Origin: Candidatus Saccharimonadota bacterium
GTDB taxonomy: Bacteria > Patescibacteriota > Saccharimonadia > Saccharimonadales > UBA7683
Length of the DNA: 20,716 nt
Reading direction: 5' to 3'
NCBI GenBank assembly: GCA_020427905.1
Contig: JAGQNU010000039.1
Coordinates: forward strand, 251 to 20,966
A model generated the notes under the pieces. The model was not told where the DNA came from, made no database searches, and worked only from the letters and a program-made list of their open reading frames with translations. Position 1 is the first letter of the stretch. The number at the start of each line of letters is the position of its first letter. Both the position numbers and the translations under genes were made by a program. Shown here one piece after another: positions 1-8,573 of this stretch.

Positions 1-1
1 A

Positions 2-1255
2 TACTTGAAGAAGAAGGGGTTCTCAGAGGATGAACTCTCTGGCGCCGGCCTTATCACCAAGCGTCGCGGCGAGTGGGGTGATATGTTCAGGGGCCGTATT
101 ATGATCCCACTCTGTGATGCACAAGGCCAGGTAGTTGGTTTCACTGCACGACTTTTAAAGGATAGTAAGAACGCGCCAAAGTATTTTAATACGCCACAAA
201 CACCAATTTACGACAAAGGGCGGCAAGTCTTTGGACTGCACCTGGCTAAGTCTGCTATGCGTAAGCAAGATTACGCGGTACTGGTGGAGGGTAACCTCGA
301 TGTGATTGCAGCGCACCAAGTGGGGACTGATAATGTGGTGGCGTGTGCAGGTACGGCACTGACCGCAGATCACCTTAGGATAGTGAGTCGGCTGACGCCA
401 AACGTGCGGTTGGCCTTTGACGGCGACAACGCTGGGCTTACGGCAACGGAGCGAGCGATTGGGCTTGCGCAAGACGTTGATGTTAACTTGCTGGTTGTTG
501 CCATGCCTGATGACGCCAAAGATCCAGACGAACTGATTCAGTCTGGTCCTGATAAGTGGCGGACGGTGCTTGATGCTGCCTCTGACGCTGTGACTTGGGT
601 TCTGCAACGGTACGAGTCGGTATACGACAAAACGACTGCAGAGGGTAAAAAACAGCTGTCTAATCGGGCGTTGGCGATTATCGCACGTATCTCAGATCCA
701 GTAGAGCGTGAACACCATATACACGCATTGGCCCAGAGTTTAGCGGTGTCAGTTGACTCTCTTCAGGAGAAGCTGACACGCCAAAAGCAACCACAGAAAT
801 CTCACAAAGTCGTAAAGGCAGAGCAGGTTGCACCAGATCACACCGGCTACGAGGATGACTTTTTGGCAATCAATGCCCTGTATCCAGACGTGCGTGACAG
901 CTTAGCGAGAGTTGTCAACGATTCACTCGCCTCGGAGCGACGAAACGCGGCATTGGCGGGCCTACGCGAGTTAGATGGACACACTACACTGGGCGTAAAA
1001 GTTGCCGAGGGGTTGCACATTGATGAGGATTATGCAAAAATACTACTATTAACTGCTGAGGAAAAATATAGTGAATTCACGCCTGCTGCACAGCTAGCAG
1101 AAGCAATGGCCTTAGCACGAAGAATTGAAAAAACAGCAAACAAAAGACAGCTCGCTACATTGACCGCCAAGATTAGAGAGGCCGAGGCAGCCGGTAAGGT
1201 TGACGAGGCGGCGGCGTTGTTGGAGCAGTACCAGCAATTAATACATGGGGAGTAG
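2..1255 (+). CDS. dnaG: DNA primase DnaG, 3' part (5' end outside window)
   Basis: Primase makes the RNA primers for replication. About 416 residues are visible; the N-terminal zinc-binding domain and part of the catalytic core lie upstream of the window. Numbering from the TTG codon at position 5, the TOPRIM signature is clear: an EGNLD segment at residues 95-99 (catalytic Glu and Asp) and FDGDNAG at 138-144 (metal-binding Asp pair). YFNTPQTPIYDKG just before them is typical of bacterial DnaG. The remainder, roughly residues 200-416, is helical and matches the position of the helicase-binding C-terminal region. The frame is open to the window edge, so the TTG is not a real start. It is followed after 6 nt by rpoD, the classical dnaG-rpoD order of the macromolecular-synthesis operon. 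The family assignment is secure; only the 5' end is missing. Confidence 0.96.
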   Translation, partial: YLKKKGFSEDELSGAGLITKRRGEWGDMFRGRIMIPLCDAQGQVVGFTARLLKDSKNAPKYFNTPQTPIYDKGRQVFGLHLAKSAMRKQDYAVLVEGNLDVIAAHQVGTDNVVACAGTALTADHLRIVSRLTPNVRLAFDGDNAGLTATERAIGLAQDVDVNLLVVAMPDDAKDPDELIQSGPDKWRTVLDAASDAVTWVLQRYESVYDKTTAEGKKQLSNRALAIIARISDPVEREHHIHALAQSLAVSVDSLQEKLTRQKQPQKSHKVVKAEQVAPDHTGYEDDFLAINALYPDVRDSLARVVNDSLASERRNAALAGLRELDGHTTLGVKVAEGLHIDEDYAKILLLTAEEKYSEFTPAAQLAEAMALARRIEKTANKRQLATLTAKIREAEAAGKVDEAAALLEQYQQLIHGE

Positions 1256-1261
1256 ACACGA

Positions 1262-2449
1262 GTGCCAAAGAAACCAGCCACTAAGTCAGATGCAAAAACT
1301 AAAACTAAGGCAAAGGCGAGCGCAAAAAAGACTGCCAAGGTCTCAGGTGAGGACCGCGAGAAGCTACTCAAAGACCTAGAGACTAAGTTGCTCGAGACTG
1401 CTAAAAAACAGGGTAATATCCTAGAGCAGCAAGAAGTGCTGGATGCGGTTGAGGAGACTGGCCTCTACGATCATCTCAATGACATCTATAAGCGTCTCTC
1501 AAAAGCCAAGGTTGCAGTGACAACTAAAGATGAGCCAGATGAAAAAGATATCCTTGAGACGACCGAGGACGAGGATGAGGAGGTTGTACAACAAGACACG
1601 AGCTACCTGGATGATATCTCCGATGACTCCGTACGACTATACCTGCGTGAAATTGGTAAAATCCCACTGCTGACAGCAGAGGAGGAGCTCGCGCTGGCAC
1701 AAAAAGTTGTGTCTGGTGATAAGCGCGCCAAAGATCAAATGGCCGAGGCTAACATGCGTCTGGTTGTCTCTATCGCAAAGCGCTACTCTGGGCGTGGCTT
1801 GGACTTTCTTGACTTAATCCAAGAGGGCAACACAGGACTACTGAGGGCTGTTGAGAAGTTTGATCCTGATAAAGGTTTTAAGTTCTCAACCTATGCAACC
1901 TGGTGGATCAGACAGGCGATCACACGTGCCATTGCTGATCAGGCCCGCGTGATCCGAATTCCGGTACACATGGTGGAGACAATCAATAAACTGCTCCGTA
2001 CCCAGCGTCGTATGACACAAGAGCTGAACCGTGAGCCAACCATTGAGGAGCTCGCCAAAGAGCTTGAGATGGAGCCAGAAAAAGTCGAGTACGTCATGAA
2101 GATCAAACAAGACGTGAATTCACTGGACGCGGCAGTTCGTGATGATGAAGAAGACTCCGTACTTGGTGACTTTATTGAGGACGAGGACACCAAGAGCCCA
2201 GATGAGACCGCGACAGAGCAACTTCTGAAAGAGCAGGTACAGAACATTTTAGCTTCAGCGCTCTCAGATCGAGAGCTTAAGATTGTCCGCATGCGCTTTG
2301 GCCTTGAAGATGGCAAGAACCATACACTTGAGGAGGTTGGCCACGAGTTTGCAGTCACCCGTGAGCGCATTAGACAAATCGAGGCCAAGGCACTCGCAAA
2401 ACTACGCAAACACAAGGATGCTAAAAAGCTCTATGAGTACCTCAGCTAA
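1262..2449 (+). CDS. rpoD: Primary RNA polymerase sigma factor RpoD
   Basis: Housekeeping sigma factor of 395 residues, starting at GTG 1262 behind a GGGGAG motif (1246-1251) that lies at the end of dnaG, so translation is probably coupled. A Lys/Ala-rich head (residues 1-25) precedes a region 1.1-like helical segment (about 30-85) and an acidic linker (90-118). Region 1.2 is at about 120-150. Region 2 is canonical, with [10 protein letters not shown] at 181-190 (core binding) and [10 protein letters not shown] at 211-220 (regions 2.3/2.4, -10 recognition and melting). Region 3 follows (about 240-290), and region 4.2 has the HTH and [12 protein letters not shown] at 367-378. The large non-conserved insert of the E. 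coli protein is absent. All regions expected of a group 1 sigma factor are present, consistent with the TATAAT/TTGACA-like promoters seen elsewhere in this window. Confidence 0.97.
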   Translation: MPKKPATKSDAKTKTKAKASAKKTAKVSGEDREKLLKDLETKLLETAKKQGNILEQQEVLDAVEETGLYDHLNDIYKRLSKAKVAVTTKDEPDEKDILETTEDEDEEVVQQDTSYLDDISDDSVRLYLREIGKIPLLTAEEELALAQKVVSGDKRAKDQMAEANMRLVVSIAKRYSGRGLDFLDLIQEGNTGLLRAVEKFDPDKGFKFSTYATWWIRQAITRAIADQARVIRIPVHMVETINKLLRTQRRMTQELNREPTIEELAKELEMEPEKVEYVMKIKQDVNSLDAAVRDDEEDSVLGDFIEDEDTKSPDETATEQLLKEQVQNILASALSDRELKIVRMRFGLEDGKNHTLEEVGHEFAVTRERIRQIEAKALAKLRKHKDAKKLYEYLS

Positions 2450-3014
2450 GCTTGTTACCATCGGTCTTGCGGGAACGTTTGCAAGTGGTAAAGATAGTCT
2501 CGGGCGGTTCCTTGAAGAGAAGCACAATATAAAGCACATCTCTACGAGTGATATCGTGCGTACATATGCTCAGGAGAAGTATGGCTCGATTGAGCGGCCA
2601 GTATTGTATAAAATGGCAAACGAATTACGCGATACGCGTGGTGCAAATATCCTCACAAAGCTTGCTCTTGAGCTGTATGAATCGTATAGAGAAAGTTATC
2701 CTGCGGGCGTCTGTGTGAGCGGTTTTAGAGCGTGGGCTGAGGCTGCTGAGATAAAAAAACACGGTGGCATCATCGTATTTACAGATGCTCCTGTAAAGAC
2801 GCGCTATATCCGTACAATAAAGCGAGTACGTGACGGCGAAAGTTTCAATACATTTGAAGAATTTCAGGCTCGTGAAGCACGGGAGAATGGTGAGGTAAAC
2901 AGTGAGTTCAGCGTAGCTGGCATCAAGCCGCGTGCTGACATAGTTCTTGATAACGATGCACCACTCGAGGAATTTCTGGCCCAAGCAGAAAAGGCCCTCG
3001 GACTCAGCAAGTAA
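2433..3014 (+). CDS. P-loop nucleotide kinase-like protein (CoaE/UPF0200-like)
   Basis: A 193-residue soluble P-loop protein. The start is taken as ATG 2433, which overlaps the end of rpoD by 17 nt in another frame; a longer upstream reading would lie wholly inside rpoD. No strong SD is visible, so translational coupling is likely. Residues 14-21 (GTFASGKD) form a Walker A loop with Asp where Ser/Thr is usual, as in some phage-type deoxynucleotide kinases. Other features fit small nucleotide kinases of the CoaE/UPF0200 type: a VSGFRAWAE segment (95-103), a hydrophobic strand ending in an Asp-Ala-Pro turn (113-120), an Arg-rich lid (124-133) followed by [11 protein letters not shown] (141-151), and a C-terminal ADIVLDND strand. 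The substrate cannot be read from sequence; dephospho-CoA kinase is one possibility but the canonical CoaE P-loop is not matched. It converges on the next gene with a 2-nt gap. Confidence 0.75.
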   Translation: MSTSAKLVTIGLAGTFASGKDSLGRFLEEKHNIKHISTSDIVRTYAQEKYGSIERPVLYKMANELRDTRGANILTKLALELYESYRESYPAGVCVSGFRAWAEAAEIKKHGGIIVFTDAPVKTRYIRTIKRVRDGESFNTFEEFQAREARENGEVNSEFSVAGIKPRADIVLDNDAPLEEFLAQAEKALGLSK

Positions 3015-3016
3015 CT

Positions 3017-3619
3017 CTAGAGCGTGTGGCTTTTGCGCTGATGCTGGAGGTGTAGGTAGTTGACCATAATGAGCCAGGCTGATGTCGGGAGCAGTGTTAG
3101 CAACTGGGCATACAGGATTCCGTGACCAGCAACACGTGCAACCAGACTGGTTACAACCAGTATGATTGCTATCACAAAGAGGTAGCCTGAGAGCCGTGCG
3201 ATTGCGGCGTGTTTTTTTGAGTAGGCAATAAAAAGCATCGGTGCTGAGTAAAGGGTGGCCGCCAGTACTATCATGATATTGTGTAGGTCAAATATAAACG
3301 TATTCACATATGGTTGGTATGGTACCCAGGCTACAACTGCGTAACATGCGCTTGCGAGCAGTGTACAGAGAGATGTGTAGCGCCAGTACTGATCGAGGTG
3401 CCGGGAGAACAAGTACCAGACGAGTGCACCGAGGGAGAGCGAGACACCAAAAAACAGGTGAGTTGACTCGTAATATCCGTACTGGCTGAGCGGCTCATTG
3501 AGATCGAGTGGATGGATTAATGTCATCATGATGATTGATGTCCAGGCAACAGCTGGCATTACAAAACCAAAGTAGTTTGTGATGCCTTGTGATGAAGTGT
3601 GAGTACTCACTTTACTCAT
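3017..3619 (-). CDS. Six-helix membrane protein, DUF998-like
   Basis: A 200-residue integral membrane protein with about six hydrophobic helices (near residues 16-35, 53-71, 82-99, 112-133, 145-164 and 170-187) and a short basic cytoplasmic tail. The size, helix count and the His residues inside helices (H54, H113) suggest a DUF998-type protein, a family with no established function; this is a resemblance, not a proven assignment. The ATG at 3619 has no SD. An alternative GTG at 3610 lies 9 nt after a TAGAAT hexamer (minus strand 3625-3620), so the start is uncertain by three codons. It is divergent from polA with only 28 bp between start codons, so the two promoters must overlap. Its stop is 2 nt from the stop of the convergent kinase gene. 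Confidence 0.7.
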   Translation of the reverse strand: MSKVSTHTSSQGITNYFGFVMPAVAWTSIIMMTLIHPLDLNEPLSQYGYYESTHLFFGVSLSLGALVWYLFSRHLDQYWRYTSLCTLLASACYAVVAWVPYQPYVNTFIFDLHNIMIVLAATLYSAPMLFIAYSKKHAAIARLSGYLFVIAIILVVTSLVARVAGHGILYAQLLTLLPTSAWLIMVNYLHLQHQRKSHTL

Positions 3620-3635
3620 ATTCTATCAGATGGGA

Positions 3636-3650
3636 TATACTAGTTATATG
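3636..3650 (+). promoter_or_regulatory. Leaderless-type promoter of polA: TATACT-N6-ATG
   Basis: TATACT (3636-3641), then 6 nt, then the polA ATG (3648). No SD is present and no convincing -35 is seen at 16-18 nt. The expected transcription start, about 7 nt after a -10 box, falls on the start codon. The same bases serve the divergent membrane-protein gene. Confidence 0.65.
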
Positions 3651-6296
3651 AGTAGTGTGCGGAAGAAGCTGGCAATTATTGATGGTAAGTCAGTATTTTA
3701 CCGCGGCTATTATGCGATGCCGGCACTGGCGCTGAGTGACGGAACCCCAACGGGTGGTGTGTACGGTTTTGCAGCCATGAGCCTTGAGCTTATCAAAAAA
3801 TTGAAGCCAGACTATGTCTGCGTTGCCTGGGATAAGCCAAAAACTAACATTAGACGTCGGCTCAAAGTTCACCCCGAGTACAAAGCTGGCCGCAAACCTG
3901 CACCACCTGATTTTTATAAACAAATTCCGCTACTGAATGAGATGCTCGAGGCCTTTAGCTGGCCCCTCTATGAGTTTGACGATTACGAGGCTGACGACAT
4001 CATGCATACGTTAGCCAAAAAAGGTGAGGCTGATGGCCTTGAGGTGATGCTGATTACCTCGGACTTAGATGCATTGCAGAGTGTCAGTGAGCATGTGCAC
4101 GTCTATGCGCTCAAGAAGGGCTTTAGCAACATCGAGCGCTTTGACATCAAGGCGTTCGAGGATAAGTACGGCATTGCTGTCGATCAGTTCTTGGATCTCA
4201 AAAGTCTGAAAGGGGATAGCTCGGACAATATCCCAGGAGTTCCGGGTGTTGGCGAGAAGACGGCAGCCCAACTGTTGCATGAGTATAAAACACTCGATGG
4301 TATCTATGAGAATGTTGCTCTGATCAAGCCAACGGTAGCCAAAAAGCTTGAAGCTGGCAAAGATTCGGCACTTATGAGTAAAGAAGTTGCGCAGCTGTAT
4401 GACGATGCGCCGGTTGAACTCGATTTGGCTGCAATGGACGTCAATGATCTCGACACCGCTAAACTGAAGGCACTGCTGCAACGGCTTGAGTTTAGATCGT
4501 TGCTGCGTAATCTACCCGAGCATATGCAGAATCACGATGCTGGTGACGAGGTGTTGGCGGAGTCGAGTGGTGGTACGAATCTCTTACTTGGTAGCCTTGA
4601 AGTTATCTCGAATTCAAGTGACCTAGAGAAGTTGGCAAGTCTGACAACTGGTGAGGCAGTGCTGCACATACGTTGCTCTGGCCACGCTGGAGAGAAGCCA
4701 ACAGTTCTTATTCTGGCTGATGAGAAGAGCGTGTATGCAGTTGATGTACAGAAGGTCGGTCTTAGTAAGGTAACTGAGGCCCTCGCAGGTTTGAAACTAC
4801 AGACAGTATTGGGGCATGATCTCAAGTCATCGTTTAGAGCACTTGTACGTATGGGTGTTGTGTTGCCAGAGATCGCACACGATACGTTGCTTGGCGGTTT
4901 TCTGATCAATAGTCTGCAGCGTGAGACGAGCTTGAGTGAGATGCTAGAGCGTGATCTTGGGGTGGCGACAGATGTTGATGAGCTTGATGACGAGCAGTTG
5001 CAAGCCAAGGCCGATGTGGTAGCTGCTGGCGTGCGACAGCTAGCGGCGTTTCAAGCTGAGCGCATGAGCGAGCTGACGGGTCTTATCAAAGTGGCTGAGG
5101 ATATCGAGTGGCCGATCGTGGCGGTGCTCGCTCGTATGGAGGTCGAGGGCATCCAGCTCGATAGTGAGTACCTTAATAGGATGAGCACAGAGTTTGAGGG
5201 TGAGATCTCTGATATCGAGCAGCAGGTGTATGGTCACGCCAATAAAGAGTTTAATATCAGCTCACCAGCACAGCTTGCAACGGTGTTGTTTGAAGATCTT
5301 GAGCTGCCAACCCAGGGCATCAAGAAGGGTAAAACGGGTTATTCAACTGCGGCGGGGGAGCTTGATAAGCTGCGTTGGTCGCATCCAATCATCAACCTGA
5401 TTACGCAGTATCGCGAGTACACCAAGTTGAAGTCTACCTACATCGATGCCTTGCCAAAGTTAGTCGATAAGAACTCACGATTGCACACCGACTTTCGGCT
5501 GACGATTGCGCAGACGGGGCGTTTGTCTTCCGCTGATCCAAACCTACAGAATATACCGGTGAGGACCGAGATCGGTAAGCGAATTCGCGAGGCGTTTGTG
5601 GCCGGTAAGGGCAAGGCTCTTGTGAGTGCAGATTACAGCCAGTTTGAGCTGCGGCTTGCAGCCGCGATGGCAGGCGATACAGAGTTGATTGAGCTCTTCA
5701 ACCAAGACGCTGACATTCACACTGAGACTGCTGCGCAGGTTTACGGTATCAAACCGCATGAGGTGACGCCCGATCAACGACGTCATGCTAAGGTGATCAA
5801 TTTCGGAATTCTCTACGGTATGAGCACACATGGGCTTTCAGTCGCCACCGGCATGAGTATGCCTGAGGCTAAAGAGTTTCTCGAGAAGTATAAAGAGCTG
5901 AGAAAGCCGCTGTTTGACTACACAGCGGGGCTGATTGAGCTCGCTAAAAAACAGGGATATGTTGAGACAATTTTTGGTCGTCGTCGGCCGATGCCTGATA
6001 TTGCATCGAGTAACTTTATTGTGCGTTCTGCTGCCGAGCGAGCTGCGATGAATATGCCGATCCAAGGCACTGAGGCAGATCTTATGAAGCTTGCCATGAT
6101 AGCGGTCGATGAGAAGCTGCCTGAGGGTGCAAAACAGCTGCTGCAGATCCATGACTCCATCATGGTGGAGTGTGACGAGAGTCAAGTCAAAGCAGTTGAG
6201 AAGATACTTGTTGGTACAATGGAATCCATTTATCCCAAACTTCCCGTTAAACTAAAAGTTGATGTGAAATCTGGTCAAAATTGGGGAGAGTTGTGA
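3648..6296 (+). CDS. polA: DNA polymerase I with degenerate 3'-5' exonuclease domain
   Basis: An 882-residue family A polymerase for gap filling and primer removal. The start is ATG 3648, chosen because it lies 6 nt after a TATACT box; an in-frame extension to 3630 would cross that promoter. The 5'-nuclease domain (about 1-295) keeps its acidic metal ligands: D12, the D111-D117 cluster, D139/D141, and D190/D193 followed by the IPGVPGVGEKTA helix-hairpin-helix. The middle domain (about 310-480) has the exonuclease fold pattern but lacks the Asp-x-Glu of Exo I and the Asp residues of Exo II/III, so proofreading is probably lost, as in Taq. The polymerase domain is intact: DYSQFELRL (D662), RRHAKVINFGILYG (R712, K715, Y723) and QIHDSIMVE (H835, D836). 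It heads an operon with nucleotide-sanitation genes; the next gene overlaps its stop. Confidence 0.97.
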   Translation: MSSVRKKLAIIDGKSVFYRGYYAMPALALSDGTPTGGVYGFAAMSLELIKKLKPDYVCVAWDKPKTNIRRRLKVHPEYKAGRKPAPPDFYKQIPLLNEMLEAFSWPLYEFDDYEADDIMHTLAKKGEADGLEVMLITSDLDALQSVSEHVHVYALKKGFSNIERFDIKAFEDKYGIAVDQFLDLKSLKGDSSDNIPGVPGVGEKTAAQLLHEYKTLDGIYENVALIKPTVAKKLEAGKDSALMSKEVAQLYDDAPVELDLAAMDVNDLDTAKLKALLQRLEFRSLLRNLPEHMQNHDAGDEVLAESSGGTNLLLGSLEVISNSSDLEKLASLTTGEAVLHIRCSGHAGEKPTVLILADEKSVYAVDVQKVGLSKVTEALAGLKLQTVLGHDLKSSFRALVRMGVVLPEIAHDTLLGGFLINSLQRETSLSEMLERDLGVATDVDELDDEQLQAKADVVAAGVRQLAAFQAERMSELTGLIKVAEDIEWPIVAVLARMEVEGIQLDSEYLNRMSTEFEGEISDIEQQVYGHANKEFNISSPAQLATVLFEDLELPTQGIKKGKTGYSTAAGELDKLRWSHPIINLITQYREYTKLKSTYIDALPKLVDKNSRLHTDFRLTIAQTGRLSSADPNLQNIPVRTEIGKRIREAFVAGKGKALVSADYSQFELRLAAAMAGDTELIELFNQDADIHTETAAQVYGIKPHEVTPDQRRHAKVINFGILYGMSTHGLSVATGMSMPEAKEFLEKYKELRKPLFDYTAGLIELAKKQGYVETIFGRRRPMPDIASSNFIVRSAAERAAMNMPIQGTEADLMKLAMIAVDEKLPEGAKQLLQIHDSIMVECDESQVKAVEKILVGTMESIYPKLPVKLKVDVKSGQNWGEL

Positions 6297-6685
6297 GAAC
6301 GTTTCAGCTGAATAAGCTCGTACGCGATAATATCCCGGATACGATAAAGGCACAGGGTCAGATTCCGGTTGTCCGAACGCTTGAAGGGAACGAGTTAGAC
6401 CTAGCTCGGCGCGAAAAGGTTCGTGAGGAGGCTGCCGAGTTTGCTGAGTCGGGAGAGCCAAAAGAACTTGCCGACTTGCTTGAGGCACTTGGGGTACGTG
6501 CTGTGGATAGCATTGCGGGATCGGATGTTCAGCAACTGCAGGATGCCCGACGTGTCGAAATGGGAGGGTTTGATAAAGGTTTGTACGTGGAGACTGTAAG
6601 CCTACCAGATGATAACGAGTGGATGCAGTATTACTTAGATAATCCGGACAGATTCCCAGAAGTAAAACAGAAAATAAAGGATTAA
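6293..6685 (+). CDS. MazG-like nucleoside-phosphate pyrophosphohydrolase
   Basis: A 130-residue all-alpha protein opening with FQLNKLVRDNIPD, the signature start of MazG-like/phosphoribosyl-ATP pyrophosphohydrolase-like proteins. Metal-binding acidic residues sit as expected: E45, E46 and E49 in one helix, and E58 and D61 in the next. The family hydrolyses nucleoside triphosphates or related compounds to the monophosphate and PPi. No other histidine-biosynthesis gene is in the window, so a house-cleaning role is favoured over HisE. The start is GTG 6293, overlapping the polA TGA by 3 nt, with GGGGAG at 6283-6288 as SD; an in-frame TTG at 6281 is less likely. The C-terminal part after residue 88 (GGFDKGLYVE onward) is conserved in single-domain relatives as I remember them. 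It probably works with the ITPase-like enzyme downstream to clean the nucleotide pool. Confidence 0.88.
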   Translation: MRTFQLNKLVRDNIPDTIKAQGQIPVVRTLEGNELDLARREKVREEAAEFAESGEPKELADLLEALGVRAVDSIAGSDVQQLQDARRVEMGGFDKGLYVETVSLPDDNEWMQYYLDNPDRFPEVKQKIKD

Positions 6686-6691
6686 ATCAGG

Positions 6692-7219
6692 GTGCATTAC
6701 CTGATGGTGTCGTTTGTTTTGGCAACGAGTTTACATTTTTTCTTAGTGTATGGTCTACGCGGTAAAAATCCGACAACCCTTAGTTATCATGCGATAGCCA
6801 CTCGAGCATCACAGATTGTGTATCTCATCGTACACCTTATTCTCGGTGTGTTGTTGTGGCTCATTATGACGCGTAACTTTGGAATCGCTGCGAACGACTC
6901 AGTGCTGTACGTGCTTACGCTGACCGCGGTTTTTTCAGAGTGGGGGCAGGCAGTTGTACCGGCAAAAGGCAGGTCTGATGTTGCGCACACCATCCTTGCA
7001 ACTATCATGGCACTCTCCATGACACTCGTACCTGTGTTTCTCGTATTTCGCCTGAGCGCGAGCTTTGTTGTAGAACTGATGATATCGATTTCAACAATCC
7101 TCGTACTGTCATTGTTTATATTTGTCCGTTATCCACCAAGGCCTGGTACATGGAAACTGCAGCTTCTTGGCCAGCTTGCTCTCTATACGCAGATGTTTAT
7201 CCTGATACAATTAGTCTAG
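6692..7219 (+). CDS. Unidentified polytopic membrane protein
   Basis: A 175-residue hydrophobic protein with about six predicted membrane helices (near 4-21, 41-60, 70-88, 100-121, 124-146 and 155-174), starting at GTG 6692. The gap from the MazG-like gene is 6 nt and no strong SD is present, so it is probably translated by coupling. A polar loop between helices 3 and 4 (SEWGQAVVPAKGRSD, 82-96) is the most distinctive segment. I do not recognise the family. Its place between two nucleotide-pool enzymes may reflect only operon packing. Its stop codon overlaps the SD of the next gene. Confidence 0.7.
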   Translation: MHYLMVSFVLATSLHFFLVYGLRGKNPTTLSYHAIATRASQIVYLIVHLILGVLLWLIMTRNFGIAANDSVLYVLTLTAVFSEWGQAVVPAKGRSDVAHTILATIMALSMTLVPVFLVFRLSASFVVELMISISTILVLSLFIFVRYPPRPGTWKLQLLGQLALYTQMFILIQLV

Positions 7220-7227
7220 GAGACAGA

Positions 7228-7800
7228 GTGAAAGAGATAATTGTTGTAACGGGTAATAAGCGTAAAGTACGGCAAGCACAGGATGCTATGGAGCCATTTG
7301 GGATCACTGTCACAGGAGAGAGTGTGCATGTGGACGAGATTCAGACACCGGGTACTGATGTGCATGGAGTTGCAGTGGCGCGACGCAAGGCGCAAGATGC
7401 GTTTGCAGCGCTGACACGGCCGCTAATCGTGTGTGATCAACATTGGGAGATCCCTGCGCTCGGCGGATTCCCTGGAGCATACATGAAGGACATGGATAGG
7501 TTACTCAAACCAGATGATGTGCTTGCCATGCTTGAGGGCAAAGACAGAACAATTCACTTGTACGAGAACGTCGTGTATACCGATGGCAACATCACCAAAG
7601 ATTTCACAGCGGTATATAACGGTACAATGGCGGCTGAGCCGCGCGGCGTTGACGGGGATTGGTCGGGAAAACTAATCATTTACGAGGGGACAGATATGAC
7701 AATAGCAGAGCATCGTGACCGCGGCGAACACGCACGCGATATGGGTCAGTCAGCTTGGAAGCTCTTTGGTGAGTGGTATGCCGACCAGGAGCAAGAGTAG
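7228..7800 (+). CDS. Non-canonical purine NTP pyrophosphatase (ITPase/HAM1/RdgB family)
   Basis: A 190-residue house-cleaning enzyme expected to hydrolyse dITP, ITP or XTP to the monophosphate, keeping deaminated purines out of DNA. It starts at GTG 7228 with AGGAGA (7218-7223) as SD overlapping the upstream stop; the longer in-frame reading to 7150 lies inside the membrane-protein gene. TGNKRK (8-13) is the family's N-terminal phosphate/base loop. The central segment VCDQHWEIPALGGFPGAYMK (68-87) matches the family core (usually E/D-D-[ST]-x-L ... LxGxPGxY): D70 is kept, but QHW replaces the usual residues after it, and PGAYMK resembles eukaryotic/archaeal ITPases more than RdgB. The C-terminal SAWKLF helix is in place. 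Family is secure; exact substrate is inferred. Confidence 0.88.
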   Translation: MKEIIVVTGNKRKVRQAQDAMEPFGITVTGESVHVDEIQTPGTDVHGVAVARRKAQDAFAALTRPLIVCDQHWEIPALGGFPGAYMKDMDRLLKPDDVLAMLEGKDRTIHLYENVVYTDGNITKDFTAVYNGTMAAEPRGVDGDWSGKLIIYEGTDMTIAEHRDRGEHARDMGQSAWKLFGEWYADQEQE

Positions 7801-8573
7801 TGGAGCGGTATCGGCGGACAAGCTCGGGGTTGTATGTTGCTGAACATAAGCTCGCGCGCGTTGAGCATGCGCTTGGTAAAGATGGCCCAGGTGCAGTGCG
7901 ATTACCTGATGTTCTGGACACCGATTTTTTGAATGATTTGGTTGCTGAGCTACATGATGACTCGTGCGTTAAGTGGCGTGATGCCGGTGATACATATGTA
8001 AACGGTCGTGGCGTGCAAGTTGTTCAAAACCATGATGTATTCGCATTAAAATTATCAGCAGGTGATCAATCCTACACTGAGCAGGTACCTCTTATGAACC
8101 AGCTTATGTGCGAGACAGAGGATTTTGTTCAGTCGCTCTCAGACCGATACCCATCGCTCGATGGCTGGGAGGCCGACGAGATGTCATATCATCGCTACTA
8201 TGACCCTGAGGTGGGGCTCTCGTTTCACCGAGATAACAAGCGCTTTCACGGTGTGATAGTAGTCATTACGATTCATGGTGCATCAGACTTTCAGGTAATA
8301 GATCGTACACCTGTTGCGTGGGAGTATGACGAAGCAAGCGGGCGAGACATGGTGTCAGAGTGGCATTGGGGTAGTACGTACACAATTCCGACTCAGCCTG
8401 GTGACATGGTGCTTACTCGTGCCACCGGGCTTATGCCCTGGATGACGGTTGCTAATAACCCTGAGCACGCAGTTATGAATGTTCACGATCTCCCGAGAAT
8501 ATCGTTCATGGTTCGGGCTAATAGTCGAGCGAGCGATACTGCGTATGGTTTTGAATACACTAACTGGCCTTAG
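7800..8573 (+). CDS. Putative 2-oxoglutarate/Fe(II)-dependent oxygenase-like protein
   Basis: A 257-residue protein starting at GTG 7800, whose first base is the last base of the ITPase stop; an AGGAG (7787-7791) lies 8 nt upstream. The C-terminal half has the double-stranded beta-helix oxygenase pattern. YHRYYDPEVGLSFHRD (130-145) supplies the His-x-Asp pair H143/D145; then come strands VIVVITIHG (152-160), PGDMVLTR (200-207), a candidate distal His (H223 in NPEHAV, or H229) and an Arg for 2-oxoglutarate (R233 or R239 in PRISFMVR). The order HxD...H...R is as in AlkB-like and related 2OG-Fe(II) enzymes. I do not recognise a specific family. Its place after PolA and two pool-cleaning enzymes makes repair of alkylated nucleic acid an attractive but unproven guess. 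It ends by overlapping folP on the other strand. Confidence 0.6.
   Translation: MERYRRTSSGLYVAEHKLARVEHALGKDGPGAVRLPDVLDTDFLNDLVAELHDDSCVKWRDAGDTYVNGRGVQVVQNHDVFALKLSAGDQSYTEQVPLMNQLMCETEDFVQSLSDRYPSLDGWEADEMSYHRYYDPEVGLSFHRDNKRFHGVIVVITIHGASDFQVIDRTPVAWEYDEASGRDMVSEWHWGSTYTIPTQPGDMVLTRATGLMPWMTVANNPEHAVMNVHDLPRISFMVRANSRASDTAYGFEYTNWP

Noticed and set aside
2283..2432. Longer start for the P-loop kinase inside rpoD
   Set aside because: The extra 50 residues are an out-of-frame reading of rpoD region 4; the P-loop strand begins just after ATG 2433.
7150..7227. Longer start for the ITPase
   Set aside because: It overlaps the membrane-protein gene, while GTG 7228 has an SD and starts directly at the TGNxxK strand.
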